39,018 nt of DNA, from the NCBI GenBank assembly GCA_015499995.1, contig JADNRV010000396.1, positions 1-39,018 on the forward strand, in the 5' to 3' direction. Under the pieces are notes generated by a model. It saw only the letters and a list, made by a program, of their open reading frames with translations, made no database searches and was not told the DNA's origin. Positions within the stretch are counted from its first letter, which is position 1; each line of letters starts with the position of its first letter. Both the position numbers and the translations under genes were made by a program. Positions 1 to 10,500 of the stretch are shown one piece after another. This DNA is from Flammula alnicola (lineage: Eukaryota; Basidiomycota; Agaricomycetes; Agaricales; Strophariaceae).

Positions 1-238
1 TTCCCCATAGTGCGTTTCTGCCTCGCTAGTCGTTTATGACTTATGCGTTCTATGTTTCACTGTTTTCTAACTTTTAACTGTCTCCCGGCTTATCATACGG
101 ACTCAGCTAGCTCTGAATCGCATCTGATTACCATTGTCACAGGTTATATGACAGCTAGTAGTCGCATAGCTAGGCCTTAGACTACTAACTTGGGTGCGTT
201 ATAGTCTCTCTATCTCGGTTATATTCTATAGGTAAAAG

Positions 239-2339
239 ATGATATATTGCGAAATTCACGCGTGGCTGGTTTGCGGCCCTATCAACGGAAAACTTCATTT
301 CGCAATGGACGCCTGGACTTCTCCTAACCATCGTGCTTACGTAGCTGTTACAGCTCATTTCGAGCACAAGGGCGAGGCGGTATGTATGATTCTAGATGTT
401 GTCGAGGTTGCAAAGGTCTTTAGTAGAATCTTTATCAATCATGGACATAAAATCAACTTACCGTCTTACAGTCTCACAGCGGAATTAACCTGGCTATCGC
501 CTTCGCGGAAATCCTCAAAGAATTTGGTATCGCTGATAAGGTATTTAGTTTATACAATATGAGGAGGCAAAGCACTCACAGGTCTTCAGGTCCTCAGTAT
601 CACCTGCGACAATGCGTCAAATAACGATGTCATGATTGACAAACTTGAGGAGCTTCTTCCAGAGTTCTCGAACTTCAATCACACACGCTGCTTCCTTCAC
701 GTTATCAATTTGGTATCAAAGACGACAATAAAACAATTTGACGTACAAAAGAAAGCCACTGGGGAAGTTAGCGACGAGGAAGACGAAGATATTCGTGAGC
801 TTGCTGGGGATTCGGCATATGACAGTGAGGAGCGTCAGACACGCGAGGGTCTTCTTGAAGAATCCCTCACTGGAGAGGTTGGCGCGGATGATGATGTTAC
901 TGGTTGGATCGATGAGATGGTGGCGTTATCAGCTGTTGATCGTGCGGTCTTACAAGAGAGTATACGGCCTGTTAAAAAGCTCTTGGTTAAGGTATGAACC
1001 ACATGAATGACATTCAAGTGTAACTCACCATACTTTCTCAGGTCCGAAAGCTGGCCTTTAAGACTATCAACTCAACTACTCTCCTCCTTCCGGCGTGGCA
1101 GACATTGCTTGAAGAGCTTGACATGGACAGTCGCATTATTCCTCGAGATGTCACGACACGATGGAATTCAACTTACGATATGCTTATCTTCATTCTTGAA
1201 TATCGCAAGGCGGTTGATAAATTCACAAGTGATAGGAAGAACGATATACGAGAGTTAGAGATTAGCGAGGAAGAGTGGAAGATTGTCGAGCAGCTTACCG
1301 ACGTTCTAATGGTATGTGGCTGTGCCATCCATGGAATCGCTTACATCACTCACTCCGTGGTGCACAGGTTCTTAAACACGCAACTCTCTTCTTCTCTCGC
1401 TCAACCCCAAACCTTGCCAATGTAATTCCCGTCATGGATCACATCAATGATCGCCTCACCACGAAGGCAAATGACAACTCTCTCTCACCTGCCATTCGCG
1501 CAGCGCTCGGACTCGCCAAAAAAACCCTAAACCGTTATTACTCACGTACTGATGACTCTGAGGCATATCGTATTGCTATGAGTAAGTAATGCAATTTTCA
1601 ATTGCTTTATTGATTGCTAAATTCGATGTTTTAGTCCTCCACCCACAGCACAAGTTAGAATATTTCCGTAAGGCTGGTTGGGAGCAGGAGTGGATTGATA
1701 CGGCGCTCGACCTGGTCAGGACTGAGTACGATCTTTCATATCGAAAGGAGGTCACTGTTCAAACGGCTGCTAATGTAAAAGAAGGATCTGCGGTAATTTT
1801 TTGTTTCCTAAATTTCAAGTTCAATATTAATTTGAAACTTTCAGCCCTCATTAGTGAAGAAATCCTCAAAATCGAAGAACATCTTTGACGACATCCTTCA
1901 GCTATCATCGAAACCAGTTAACTTGCAAAACGAAATTGATCGCTACCTCAGCACTGACACCGAGGGAGTTCAGAACGTACTGGAGTGGTGGTGGGAACGT
2001 CGCGCGATGTATCCGGGTCTTTCGCGTATGGCACTAGATTATTTGAGCATCCCTGGTACGTCTTTCTTTTTATATATATCTGGATTATTTTCTCAACTCA
2101 CCGTTGTAAAACCAGCAACCTCTGTCGACGTTGAACGTGTTTTCAGCCGGAGCCGACTCCTTCTCTCACATATTCGCAGCCGGCTCTCTGCACAATCAAC
2201 TCGTGCATTGATTTGCGTCGGAAATTGGAGTTTGCGTGGATTTATCAAGGATTCAGATATTCAGACAGTGGCAGTCATGCAAGACGTCGAGGGTGATGAG
2301 GAGGAGATGGAAGAAGGCTGGGATAGAATTTTATTGTAG
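239..2339 (+). CDS. hAT transposase, partial at the 5' end
   Basis: This is the catalytic RNase H-like and C-terminal dimerisation part of a hAT transposase, which cuts and reinserts the element. Splice signals give exons to 415, 472-540, 590-991, 1042-1311, 1368-1581, 1635-1792, 1845-2055 and 2116-2339. Together they keep one frame with no internal stop (about 574 residues in view). Visible family motifs are MDAWTSPNH (catalytic Asp region), SITCDNASNND, the RCFLHVINL Cys/His segment, TTRWNSTY, and the C-terminal block TSVDVERVFSRSR of the dimerisation domain. An acidic linker (DEEDEDIRE) follows the Cys/His segment. The BED zinc finger expected at the N terminus would lie to the left of the window. 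An open frame over eight exons suggests recent activity. Family assignment is firm; the exact first exon boundary in view is not. Confidence 0.85.
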
Positions 2340-2385
2340 TCTACTACATTATTTATGCTATCTTTCTTCTTTCTCCGTGACGCCC
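2329..2385 (+). repeat. Left copy of ~55-bp direct repeat bounding the insert in the hAT 3' region
   Basis: The stretch runs from the transposase stop codon through TCTACTACATTATTTATGC and a pyrimidine-rich tail. It recurs at 3886-3946 with a 4-nt insertion (TTAC) and a few substitutions. The pair brackets the extra 1.5-kb block. Confidence 0.75.
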
Positions 2386-2550
2386 ATCTGTTGGACCACC
2401 ACCACCAGAGACTGCCGTCGCCGTGTCAACCCTAACACCACCAGCACCGACATCCACAGCACCTGCAACAGCTGCAGCGCATCCCTTATACCCATTCCGG
2501 CGCCTGCGTATTTGGCGCCTGCGAGTATTAGCAATTCAACGTGCCGCACG

Positions 2551-2812
2551 TTGGGGGTACGGGCGCTATCTGATGGCGGCTTTGTTGTCTGGGAGTTGCC
2601 AGAGTTGATAACAGACGATGTTCAGTAAGTGGCCGTCGTTTTCGTTTATATCGTTTTACTAATTTGTGTCTCAGTGGCCACGTTCTGCTATGCGTACCCC
2701 TGTCGGCGATCCACACGATGCCATCCGAGCAGTGAAATGGCATCCCAAGGAAGCTGATACTCTCGCTATCGCGGCTCATCATGTTGGGCAACTTTCAACG
2801 TTCATTCCATAA
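2551..2812 (+). pseudogene. Captured WD40-type gene fragment (EDC4-like), broken
   Basis: Two short pieces look like exons of a host gene. The first reads ...SDGGFVVWELPELI and is followed by a GT-AG intron (about 2625-2674). The second reads DPHDAIRAVKWHPKEADTLA and then runs into a stop at 2812. The VWELPEL and DAIR-VKWHPK-DTLAIA signatures resemble the WD40 region of fungal enhancer-of-decapping (EDC4) proteins; this is family recollection, not a search. The frame does not join cleanly at the junction and nothing downstream continues the domain. It lies inside the hAT element, so it is best read as a captured, non-functional fragment. Confidence 0.5.
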
Positions 2813-2951
2813 GTCCGCGTTGGGGGGTACGGGTGCTGGTGGGGCGTTGGGACGGTGGGGTGGTTGGACCCGCGAGGTGGTTGGACCCGCGAGGTCCGTT
2901 ATTCATCTCTCCGTAACGTGCTACTGACCACTGAAACCAAAGGCTGCACAG

Positions 2952-3022
2952 GGAGACAACGACGTGTTTAACGTCGTTGTCTCCTCCTCGAACGTCGTCT
3001 GGTTTACCAGATGACGTTCGAG
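2952..3022. repeat. Two adjacent near-perfect hairpins
   Basis: Hairpin 1 has perfect 14-bp arms (GGAGACAACGACGT at 2952-2965, complement at 2971-2984) and a 5-nt loop. Hairpin 2 has 17-bp arms with one mismatch (2987-3003 and 3006-3022) around a 2-nt loop. They are separated by 2 nt, just left of the minisatellite. Confidence 0.85.
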
Positions 3023-3059
3023 TTTGTTCGGACACCCCCCACCGTCAATGGCCACCACA

Positions 3060-3665
3060 TCGCCATCTTGTCTCGCCGCTGCCACTGCCGCCGTTTCGAT
3101 ATGACGACGAGGGCCAGGTGCATCAACGACGACACCATGATTCCGCGGCTGCAATGACGACGACGCCACGATGCGGCAGGTACAACAACGATGACGCCGC
3201 AGCTGCGGGTACAACGACAATGAAGCCACGACGCCGCAGGTGCATCAACAACACGATGACGCCGCAACGGCGGGGGCAACGCTGATGACGCCGCAGCTGC
3301 AGGTGCATCGATGATGACGCCGCAGCTGCAGGTGCATCGATGATGACCCCACGATGCCGCAGTTGCAGGTGCAACGATGACGCCGCAATGGAGAGTGCAT
3401 CGACGATGAGGGCACAGTGACGACAGCAGCTGCGGGTGCAAAAACGAGTATGCCACGCCGCTGCATCGACGATGACCCCACGATGCCGCAGTTGCAGGTG
3501 CAACGACGACACCGCAATGGCAAGTGCATCGATGACGAGGGCCCAGTGACGACGCAGCTGCAGGTGCATCGATGACGAGGGCCCAGTGACGACGCAGCTG
3601 CAGGTGCAACAACGACGACGCCACAACGCTGCGGGTACAACGAAGTCGACGGCCCAGTGACCCGG
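3060..3665. repeat. GC-rich degenerate minisatellite
   Basis: Imperfect tandem units are built from GACGCCGCAGCTGCAGGTGC and CATCGATGACGAGGG-type words. One 40-bp unit is repeated perfectly at 3524-3563 and 3564-3603. The trinucleotide bias keeps several minus-strand frames open (up to 235 residues of Cys/Arg/His/Ala-rich repeats), but no start context, introns or recognisable domain support a gene. Confidence 0.85.
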
Positions 3666-3885
3666 GCGCACCTGCAACCCCGACACCTAACTCGAAACCT
3701 TGCAAATGCACTCATTGCACTTGCTGCCAACAGAGCACGGAGTGCCGAGAGGTGTACAACTGACGACCGTGAGGTGCAATGTATTACAGTTATGGCTACA
3801 TGCAGGTACTAAGTGTCAATCCAAGCTATATACACGAGGATGGATGCTTCGGGAATGCCATGTCGAGTACATAGTTCGATGACTC

Positions 3886-3946
3886 ATTTTACTGTAGTCT
3901 ACTACTTACATTATTTATGCTATCCGTCTTCGTTCTCTGTGTGATT
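3886..3946 (+). repeat. Right copy of ~55-bp direct repeat in the hAT element
   Basis: Matches 2329-2385 (shared core GTAGTCTACTAC and ATTATTTATGCTATC, then a similar TCTT-rich tail). The genuine subterminal TACCCG repeats begin right after it. Confidence 0.75.
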
Positions 3947-4091
3947 TGCGTGTACCCGTGCTTTGACCCGTACCCGCAAAATACCCGCACATACCCGCAA
4001 TAATTGACCCATGGGTTTGTGGGTACGGGTTGCGGTGGGTAAAGTACGGGTAGAGCTCGAGACACCCGCGGGTTACCCGTGCAGAACCCTA
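3945..4091 (+). repeat. hAT 3' subterminal repeats and terminal inverted repeat
   Basis: TACCCG/CGGGTA motifs occur many times in both orientations, ending in GCAGAACCCTA. These are the expected transposase-binding and cleavage sequences of the right end. Confidence 0.7.
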
Positions 4092-5004
4092 GTTGTCATG
4101 TGATTAGGCCCGAGAGAAAAACCTGAGGACAACCCTGATATCTCCACGGACTACAGAGCTCAATCTGAGATAACTACATAGCGTCTTTTTTGTTGTGTGC
4201 AACTGACATCTGAATTACCTAACATGCCTGTGGGCTTTTGGAGTCATCAGAGGCAAATGGGCATGTACAAGGTCTGTAGCCTTCGTAGCGATGATAGTCC
4301 AGACTTGAGGCTATGGAGGCTATTTTCGAACAACAGAGCTGCATACTAGTGCGACAAGGCACAACGATGCGGCCGCCGAGAGCTCCCGGAGTAAATAAGG
4401 GCAACAGAGATCAACATAAGCGCATGCCGCGTGAAATGTAGGCTGCCGGAGCCAATGATCTGCAACAGAGCTTGGCAGGTAACTACGGCCCGGACGTTTT
4501 TTCCTGATGATTAAGCGCCCATGGATCACGTGTAAGTGCGCACAACTTGTGTGACATATGGCTGCTAATTCATGTCATAATTTCACACGAATTTCATTTT
4601 TTCCTGGGATAATAATCCTTTAAGACATGATCTATCTAGTTTTTCATGCTGTTGGTGCATGTGGAAGAGTGTAATTATTATACAAAGATGGTCATTTCCA
4701 CGGGAATGCACCCGATACAAATGCAGGTTAGCCTTTTTAAGTCGAGCGCACCATCGCGCTGCTGCTCAAGCTGTAAGTTAGTTCTACAGAATGCACCAGC
4801 TAACTGGTCAGCTTCGCGACTTAAAATCCTAGCTTGAGATGTAATTTTGTATATTTATGATCTATATAATGATAGCTACTAACTTAATACAAGGTACTTG
4901 TTAAGTAAAGGTACGCAGACAGCAACCCGATTGGCAGCCAGGCGGGAGCAACATGTAGCCGGCTGCTGGTGGGCCAAGCCAACTTACTGCGCAAGCGAGC
5001 TGTG
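4092..5004. other. Intergenic stretch without a supported gene
   Basis: Only short open frames without domains are seen. Base composition turns AT-rich from about 4560. Words such as GTAAGTTAG and CAGCTAACTGG at 4770-4810 resemble the TAACTT-type motifs that become dense after 5000. Confidence 0.6.
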
Positions 5005-5135
5005 CCAAGTTAACTTGTTGCCGGCATGATCGCTGCACCAAGTTAACTTGTAACTTGCGACAAATCAACTTGCCTGCCAAAAGTTAGCACAAGCTAACTT
5101 GTTGCAGGAATAAGTTAGTTCCACAAGTAACTTTA
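5005..5135. repeat. Cluster of CAAGTTAACTTG palindromes (possible element end)
   Basis: The 12-bp palindrome CAAGTTAACTTG occurs at 5006-5017 and 5039-5050, with a one-base variant at 5090-5101. Partial copies (TAACTTG, AAGTTAG, AAGTAACTT) fill the gaps, and two copies continue into TTGTTGC(C/A)GG. Dense short motifs in both orientations are typical of transposon subterminal regions. The cluster abuts the truncated NACHT relic. Confidence 0.5.
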
Positions 5136-5159
5136 TTAACCACCACTGAAACGCACCCC

Positions 5160-6690
5160 CGCAGAGGCTACTTCCCTCCATTGTGGCCGTCTAGTAGCGA
5201 TCTTGAATGCCTTGCGTGTCAAGCATCTGGAAGTTTTATTTTTGCCCAGATAGCCACGAAATTTATCGCATCAAACCGTCACTCTCCCTCGCAAAGGTTG
5301 CGCGACATTCTGAAACTGGGACCTCCTGCTAAGAATACCATGCGTCCATATCTCGACTCTTTATACTACCATATACTCTCATCAGTCGACGTCAGCAAAG
5401 TCAGCGAGATTTTGAGTCTCCTTCTGCTTTTTCAACTGGAACGAAAAGCGTCAGTTCTCATGGGCGATGCTGCTTTCGGGAGCCGGAATGAAGAGGCCGA
5501 TGATACACTGTCCCAGTTGAAATCAATCATTTCCATACCATCGAACGATTACTCTCAACTCCGAATAGTCCACACCACAGTTTCAGACTTTCTTTTGGAC
5601 CGTGGGCGATCAGAGAGATTTTTCGTTAATTTGGAAAATTCTTATGCAAAGCTGACCAGGTTGTCTGTCGAGGCTATCAATTCACCGTCGATCCAGGAGA
5701 GGTACTATCGATATCGCGGTAAGTCAACGTTTATGATGTGCTCTACTCTTCCATTCTAATATTATACAAATGTACGATCCATACTAGATCTGAATACGCG
5801 CGATCTGCGTTCCATCTTCATGAAGAACTACTCAAAATCGCGACCACAATACCTTAGTCCTGTTTTACCTTTGTTTGATTTCCTCCAGCATCTACATTGG
5901 TGTGTGGAGGTTTCAGTAACAGAGGGGCCTCATTTCAATGGAGAGGTTCCCGACTTTTTAACATGGGTTATGCAAATGGTTCTTGTTGCATTATGGTCTG
6001 GTTGTGACGGAAGTCGCATTGATTATTACACTCTTCTAGCATCACACGCACCGATCAATATCTCGTCATCAGCTCGATTCCATCGATGAATGGTTCCGCA
6101 TCCAGCTTTCACTCTATCCACAAGAGGCATATACTACCCATCTTCTCGCGGCCATATCCTTGGTCGATATTTCAGTGCCTTTCTTACAAACCTTTGACGT
6201 TCTTACAGCTCGCGTCAATGCTCAAGAGGTCTCCCTTTTCAAGAGGATTGACAATATTCGACTCAGTTTGCTGCAGCTATCTGAAAGCAAACGTACTTCA
6301 TACCGAGCTCTTATTTCCGGATTTCTCTTGGACCATCACAGGGCAAAAAACTACTTTATTGGAACGGATAAATACACAGCTCTCGCCAAACACATATTGG
6401 TTTTTCTTTCTGAACTGCCCGGGTGAGACCTTTGCTTGTATCCTTTGTTTTCCGTTGACTAAAATGTCTCTTCAATAACAGTCGAGAGATCCTGCCGGAC
6501 GACTTGCCTTTAGCAAAGGTCGCCCTTAGTCTAATACCCTTAATTCTACCAAACTCCCCGAAGGTATGGGAGCTGGCCCAGTGCATGGAGCGCCATCCAT
6601 TGCCCCATCTGAAGCCGAACACGTCCATATGTTCAGAGATCAAGCTGGCTGCTAGGGCGATTGATATTTATCAACAGGTGGGTTGCTACT
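5160..6690 (+). pseudogene. 5'-truncated STAND/NACHT NTPase relic
   Basis: The first segment (to 5717) matches the region after the NTPase core of Agaricomycete NACHT proteins: an SFIFAQIATKFI segment, the helix LDSLYYHIL, a LLLLFQLERKASVLMGD segment, then IVHTTVSDFLLDRGRS. A GT-AG intron at about 5718-5787 leads into LRSIFMKNYSKSRPQYL. A later segment (6090-6426), in another frame, contains SFLLDHHRAKNYFIG-like features, and a further exon-like piece lies at 6482-6676. No Walker A or B motif is found upstream; that position is occupied by the palindrome cluster. The change of frame near 6080 and the missing ATPase core indicate a broken gene. STAND proteins serve in fungal self/non-self signalling, but this copy should be inactive. 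Confidence 0.55.
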
Positions 6691-7528
6691 TTATTGTTTC
6701 TAAATTTCTAGCACGAACTTGCATCTTTGGATTTCGTGCCATGCTGTCCGTAACTCCAAGTACACATTCTTATCGGATCTTCTGACAGGAATACCACGCA
6801 ACACACTCAATTTCAAGTCATGATGACCAAACACCCTGAGAGTGGCCGCATTGGCCGTGATTCCTTCGTGATACTGTAGGAGGTAGTAAACTTCATGGTT
6901 GCTGAAATTGATTTCATTGCGCATGCCCCCTCGACTTGGATGTAACACGGAAGGCCAAGAAATTTACTACACATAAGCGTTACGACTCTATTCTGGCACA
7001 GGGTTTGCGCCCAAGGCTAAAATTCTTAATCTTTCCTAATGGCATATGATGCACAGGTTGTTTGGTTCATGTCAAGTTCGTCTGGTTCAGAAGCTCGTCG
7101 CATTGGGATGCGGCATTGCCGCAAGGCAAACAAGCGAACCGTTCTATTAACGGGCGCTTGAAGCATGAACATTTCAAGAACTGTCACCGAATGCTCCTTG
7201 CAACCTCCATTTCAATCTTGCCACCTTGCAGATACTCGAGTGTTAGTAGTGGTACGTCAGGCCTACAATTGGAAGCAAGCTGTTGAATTTCCTGCAGTAC
7301 GTACTACGGGTTCACCTCGACATGTAAAAACAGACTAAGAATAACGGGCAAGGAGGGACAACACCTTTAGTAACATTCGGAAATATGTAATACGGTTCCA
7401 TGGCCTCTTGCGATGACGTCAAATGCAGTACGTGAATAAAATGTAGACTGCGATGGGTAAATACAAGTGTATGAAATACAATAAAGAAAACGAAAAACAA
7501 GAATCACGTATAAAAAATCGAAAAATAA
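6691..7528. other. Intergenic stretch, no supported gene
   Basis: Contains short frames only. The last ~150 bp are AT-rich and should hold the 3' UTR and polyadenylation signals of the minus-strand SAC3 gene. Confidence 0.55.
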
Positions 7529-10500
7529 CTATGATCCAACAGCATATCTCTTCTTCAGATCTCGCGTTAGCGCGCGCAGCATCGCGACAGTCACAGTCGG
7601 GCCCTCGGTAGGAGCCAGCGAAACTGTGCTGCCCGTGGGTGATGGTGTGCGTCGGCCGTTCATCTGCGGTGTTGAAGGCACTGTACGATCGGCGTCGCCG
7701 TCGGTGGAGGCGACGGAGGCTGATAGTCGCGGACGCTTCGCTTCAGGGCTGCACATACGAAGAACAACGCATCATGAGCATAAGTATTGGAAGGTAGACG
7801 ATAGATGAGAAAGGAGAAAAACACTGACCTGCCCTGATCACTCGTCGTCACCGAGAAAGTGCGTCTCTTGGGCGACCTGCGCACACTGAAGTTGTAGGTC
7901 TGCAGTAGCTTCATCTGGTGTGGCCGGATAGATTCCTTGAATGCCTCAAGCGACGATGTGATGTTGGAATTGAGGATGGCCCGGTGGGCATCGACGCTCT
8001 TCGGATAGAGTCGTTCGAATCGGGTTTGGGTCATTTCGAAGAGGTGTTCTATGAATATTTGCGCTGGGAAGTCTATAAAAAGAGAGACAAATGAGCTCCG
8101 ATGCTTGGGCCGGAATAGTGGAATGGAACGAACCTTGGCCAATGTTGCGGTGTGACTGCAAGTCCATGGCGACCCTTCTGGCATCATCTCGCGGGCTGAG
8201 GGTCGATAGCCACTCGTTAACATCGTCATAACACGATCTGAAAAAGGTCGTTAGCTGGCACGATTTTTCGAACTCCAACAAAAGGACGTACTCGCAATCA
8301 TCGAGTTGGCTATAATCAAAGTCGGGTAGTGGATCTTGCGGGCCGGACAGCTCCAGCAATGATCGCACAGAATGGGAGATGAGATTCAACAGACTGATGG
8401 ATGCCTGGATGACTTGGCCGTACAGTTTCCAGTTGTCTGGAGGGCTGCTTAGCATCAGAGGCCGCAAGGAAGATCTGAAATAACTCACATCGTCCATTGA
8501 TGTTGCAGTTCTCCATCCATTCACTCAAGAAAGAATGAAATGTGGGTTCAAATATCTTGAAGACGTCTCGTAACGAGAGTGTCTGAACCAGTTTTCCATC
8601 CGTATCAAGAGTCAGCGAGTCCAGTGCTGCATCAAGCTTGATGTCTAGATCCTTGGTAGCGGAGGTCATTGCGAACACTTGATAGCTTTGAAGTACAGAG
8701 TCGGCGACCAACTTCTTGACCTAGATGAAGCAGGGTTTTTAGCTAAAGCCATAAATATCGACCAACGAGTTACTTACCATGTCGAAGAAGTCAGACGTCG
8801 AGAAGATCTGATCTTGCTCGCCCCAACAGATGATCAGGAGGGATGGGATAAAATGGCGTTTAGGAGACAGAGTCTTCATGATTTCCCGCAGTCGAGAACA
8901 GTCATCCAAGATGCGATATTTTCTGAAGTCAAAAAAGTCATTAGACTAGATATCAGAATTAGAATATGGCACCTACTTTTCGAGATCATCGGCCAAATCC
9001 CCTAGTGGGGTACACTCGAACACGATAATACCAGGATACCCAGCAGCAATACCGGTTGCGGACGACAGTGGTATCGAGAAAACCGACTCGGACGCCCACG
9101 ATCCCGATTCTGGCACATCAAACTTCCGTTCCAACCATATGGCAGTAGGGTCGCTTTCCGGGTTCATAGAAAGCCATATATGCCAGGGCAATTTCAGTGT
9201 AGACGGGTTGAGAGTCTTGACGTGTTTCCGTATGACCTGGAGGAAGGATCCTTTTGCCCATCGGAGCTCGTGTTCTTCGTGATTCTGGAGGAATATCAAG
9301 ATCGCAGTAGCGAAGGCGAGAGCAGAAGAACAAAGGAGAAGTGGTCAGGTCCACGAAACACACATTGAAGTATAAGCAACAGAAACGTTTTGCACCTCTT
9401 TGAACCGTCTTGCAAGATCCTCATCCGTCCTCGGCGGTCGATATTCGCCCGACATGCGTTTCCTCGCCCGTTTCTTCAGCGGCGAAGGACCATGCTCGGC
9501 CAATATTGCTCCGTTGATCGATATTCGTCTTTTCTTGTCTAGCGTCAGCCTATTCTTCGACGTCCGTAAAAGTATTTGGTTTTGTCGGCCGCTGACACTG
9601 TTCTGCAACTTCTCGCGATACTCGTCGCCATGCCGCCGAGCTTCGAGATACGCAGCTCTATCCGTCGCACGCTGGATCCAACGCTCAAAAGTTTCCTTGA
9701 CGAGCAAGCTCTTCTGTGCGAATGCCAGCGCCTTCTTCTTCATCTCCTCGACCTCTTCGATGTCATAGATGAACCTATCAGGTGCCTTGCCTTTTCCATT
9801 CATGCTGGGCGGAGGCGATGACGGTCTGAACCTCTTCAAAGCCTTGGGCGTCGTCAACGGTGTGAAGTTGTTGAGAGCTTTCAAATCCGACGCCGTGGGT
9901 GACCCCATAACCAAAGGGCTCAGGACATCTTGGCTACTAGAACTTGGTGATATCGATGGGCCTTCCAAGGTACTTCGAAGGTGACCTAGCAGCGGGTTAG
10001 GAGGTTGGAGAAGGGTGGTCGGCGTAGAAGGAAGAGAGATGGGTTGCTTCCTGGGCATGGGCGGTGGAATCCTCGGCGACGCTGCCGAAGGTGAAGAATT
10101 TGACCCTATAGATGTGTTAGTATCGATTTTGAGGAGTGGAGGTGCAGTAGGTCGGTTGAGTGGGGGTGTAACCGACTTCGAACCAGGAGGACTCGGTTTG
10201 TTGAAGAAAGAAGGCGGCGGTGTTGGTGTTGCTGATGATGGAGGAAATCCGATAAAAGGGGTTGCTCCATTGACTTTGGGTACCGTGGTTGTGGTCGTGG
10301 TTGTAGTTGTGAGTGGAGAGGTAAAACTGGGTATGGTTGGTGGTGTTACTTCCTGGGTCGAAACTTTAACAGTTTCTTTGACCGAAGGAAACGAGAGTGG
10401 TTGAGAGAAGATGAAGGATTTTGATGGTTGAGGGGGTGTAAACTCCGGTGCTTTTGGATTCAAAGGCGGGGTTGTTGGCTTTGAGGGTCCGGTCGAGAAG

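Larger units (their letters stand above)
1..4091 (+). mobile_element. hAT-superfamily DNA transposon, 5' end outside the window
   Basis: The element contains a spliced hAT transposase (239-2339), a long 3' region and a recognisable 3' end. From about 3945 to 4081 the sequence is packed with TACCCGY motifs in both orientations, as in hAT subterminal repeats. It closes with GCAGAACCCTA at 4081-4091, whose reverse complement (TAGGGTTCTGC) has the T/CA-GGG form of hAT terminal inverted repeats. The following 8 bp (GTTGTCAT) could be the target-site duplication, but the left copy lies outside the window. Between stop codon and terminus sits an extra block (about 2385-3940) bounded by direct repeats. 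The right boundary is inferred from motif form only. Confidence 0.75.

Noticed and set aside
3004..3730. Overlapping minus-strand open frames of 161-235 codons
   Set aside because: All are translations of the minisatellite. Three frames are open at once with Cys/Arg/His/Ala repeats, as a 3-nt-biased repeat would give; there are no introns or domain.
10015..10404. Plus-strand frame of 129 codons with Val/Gly runs
   Set aside because: Antisense to the Pro/Thr-rich exon 6 of SAC3, whose frame is supported by splicing and domain context.
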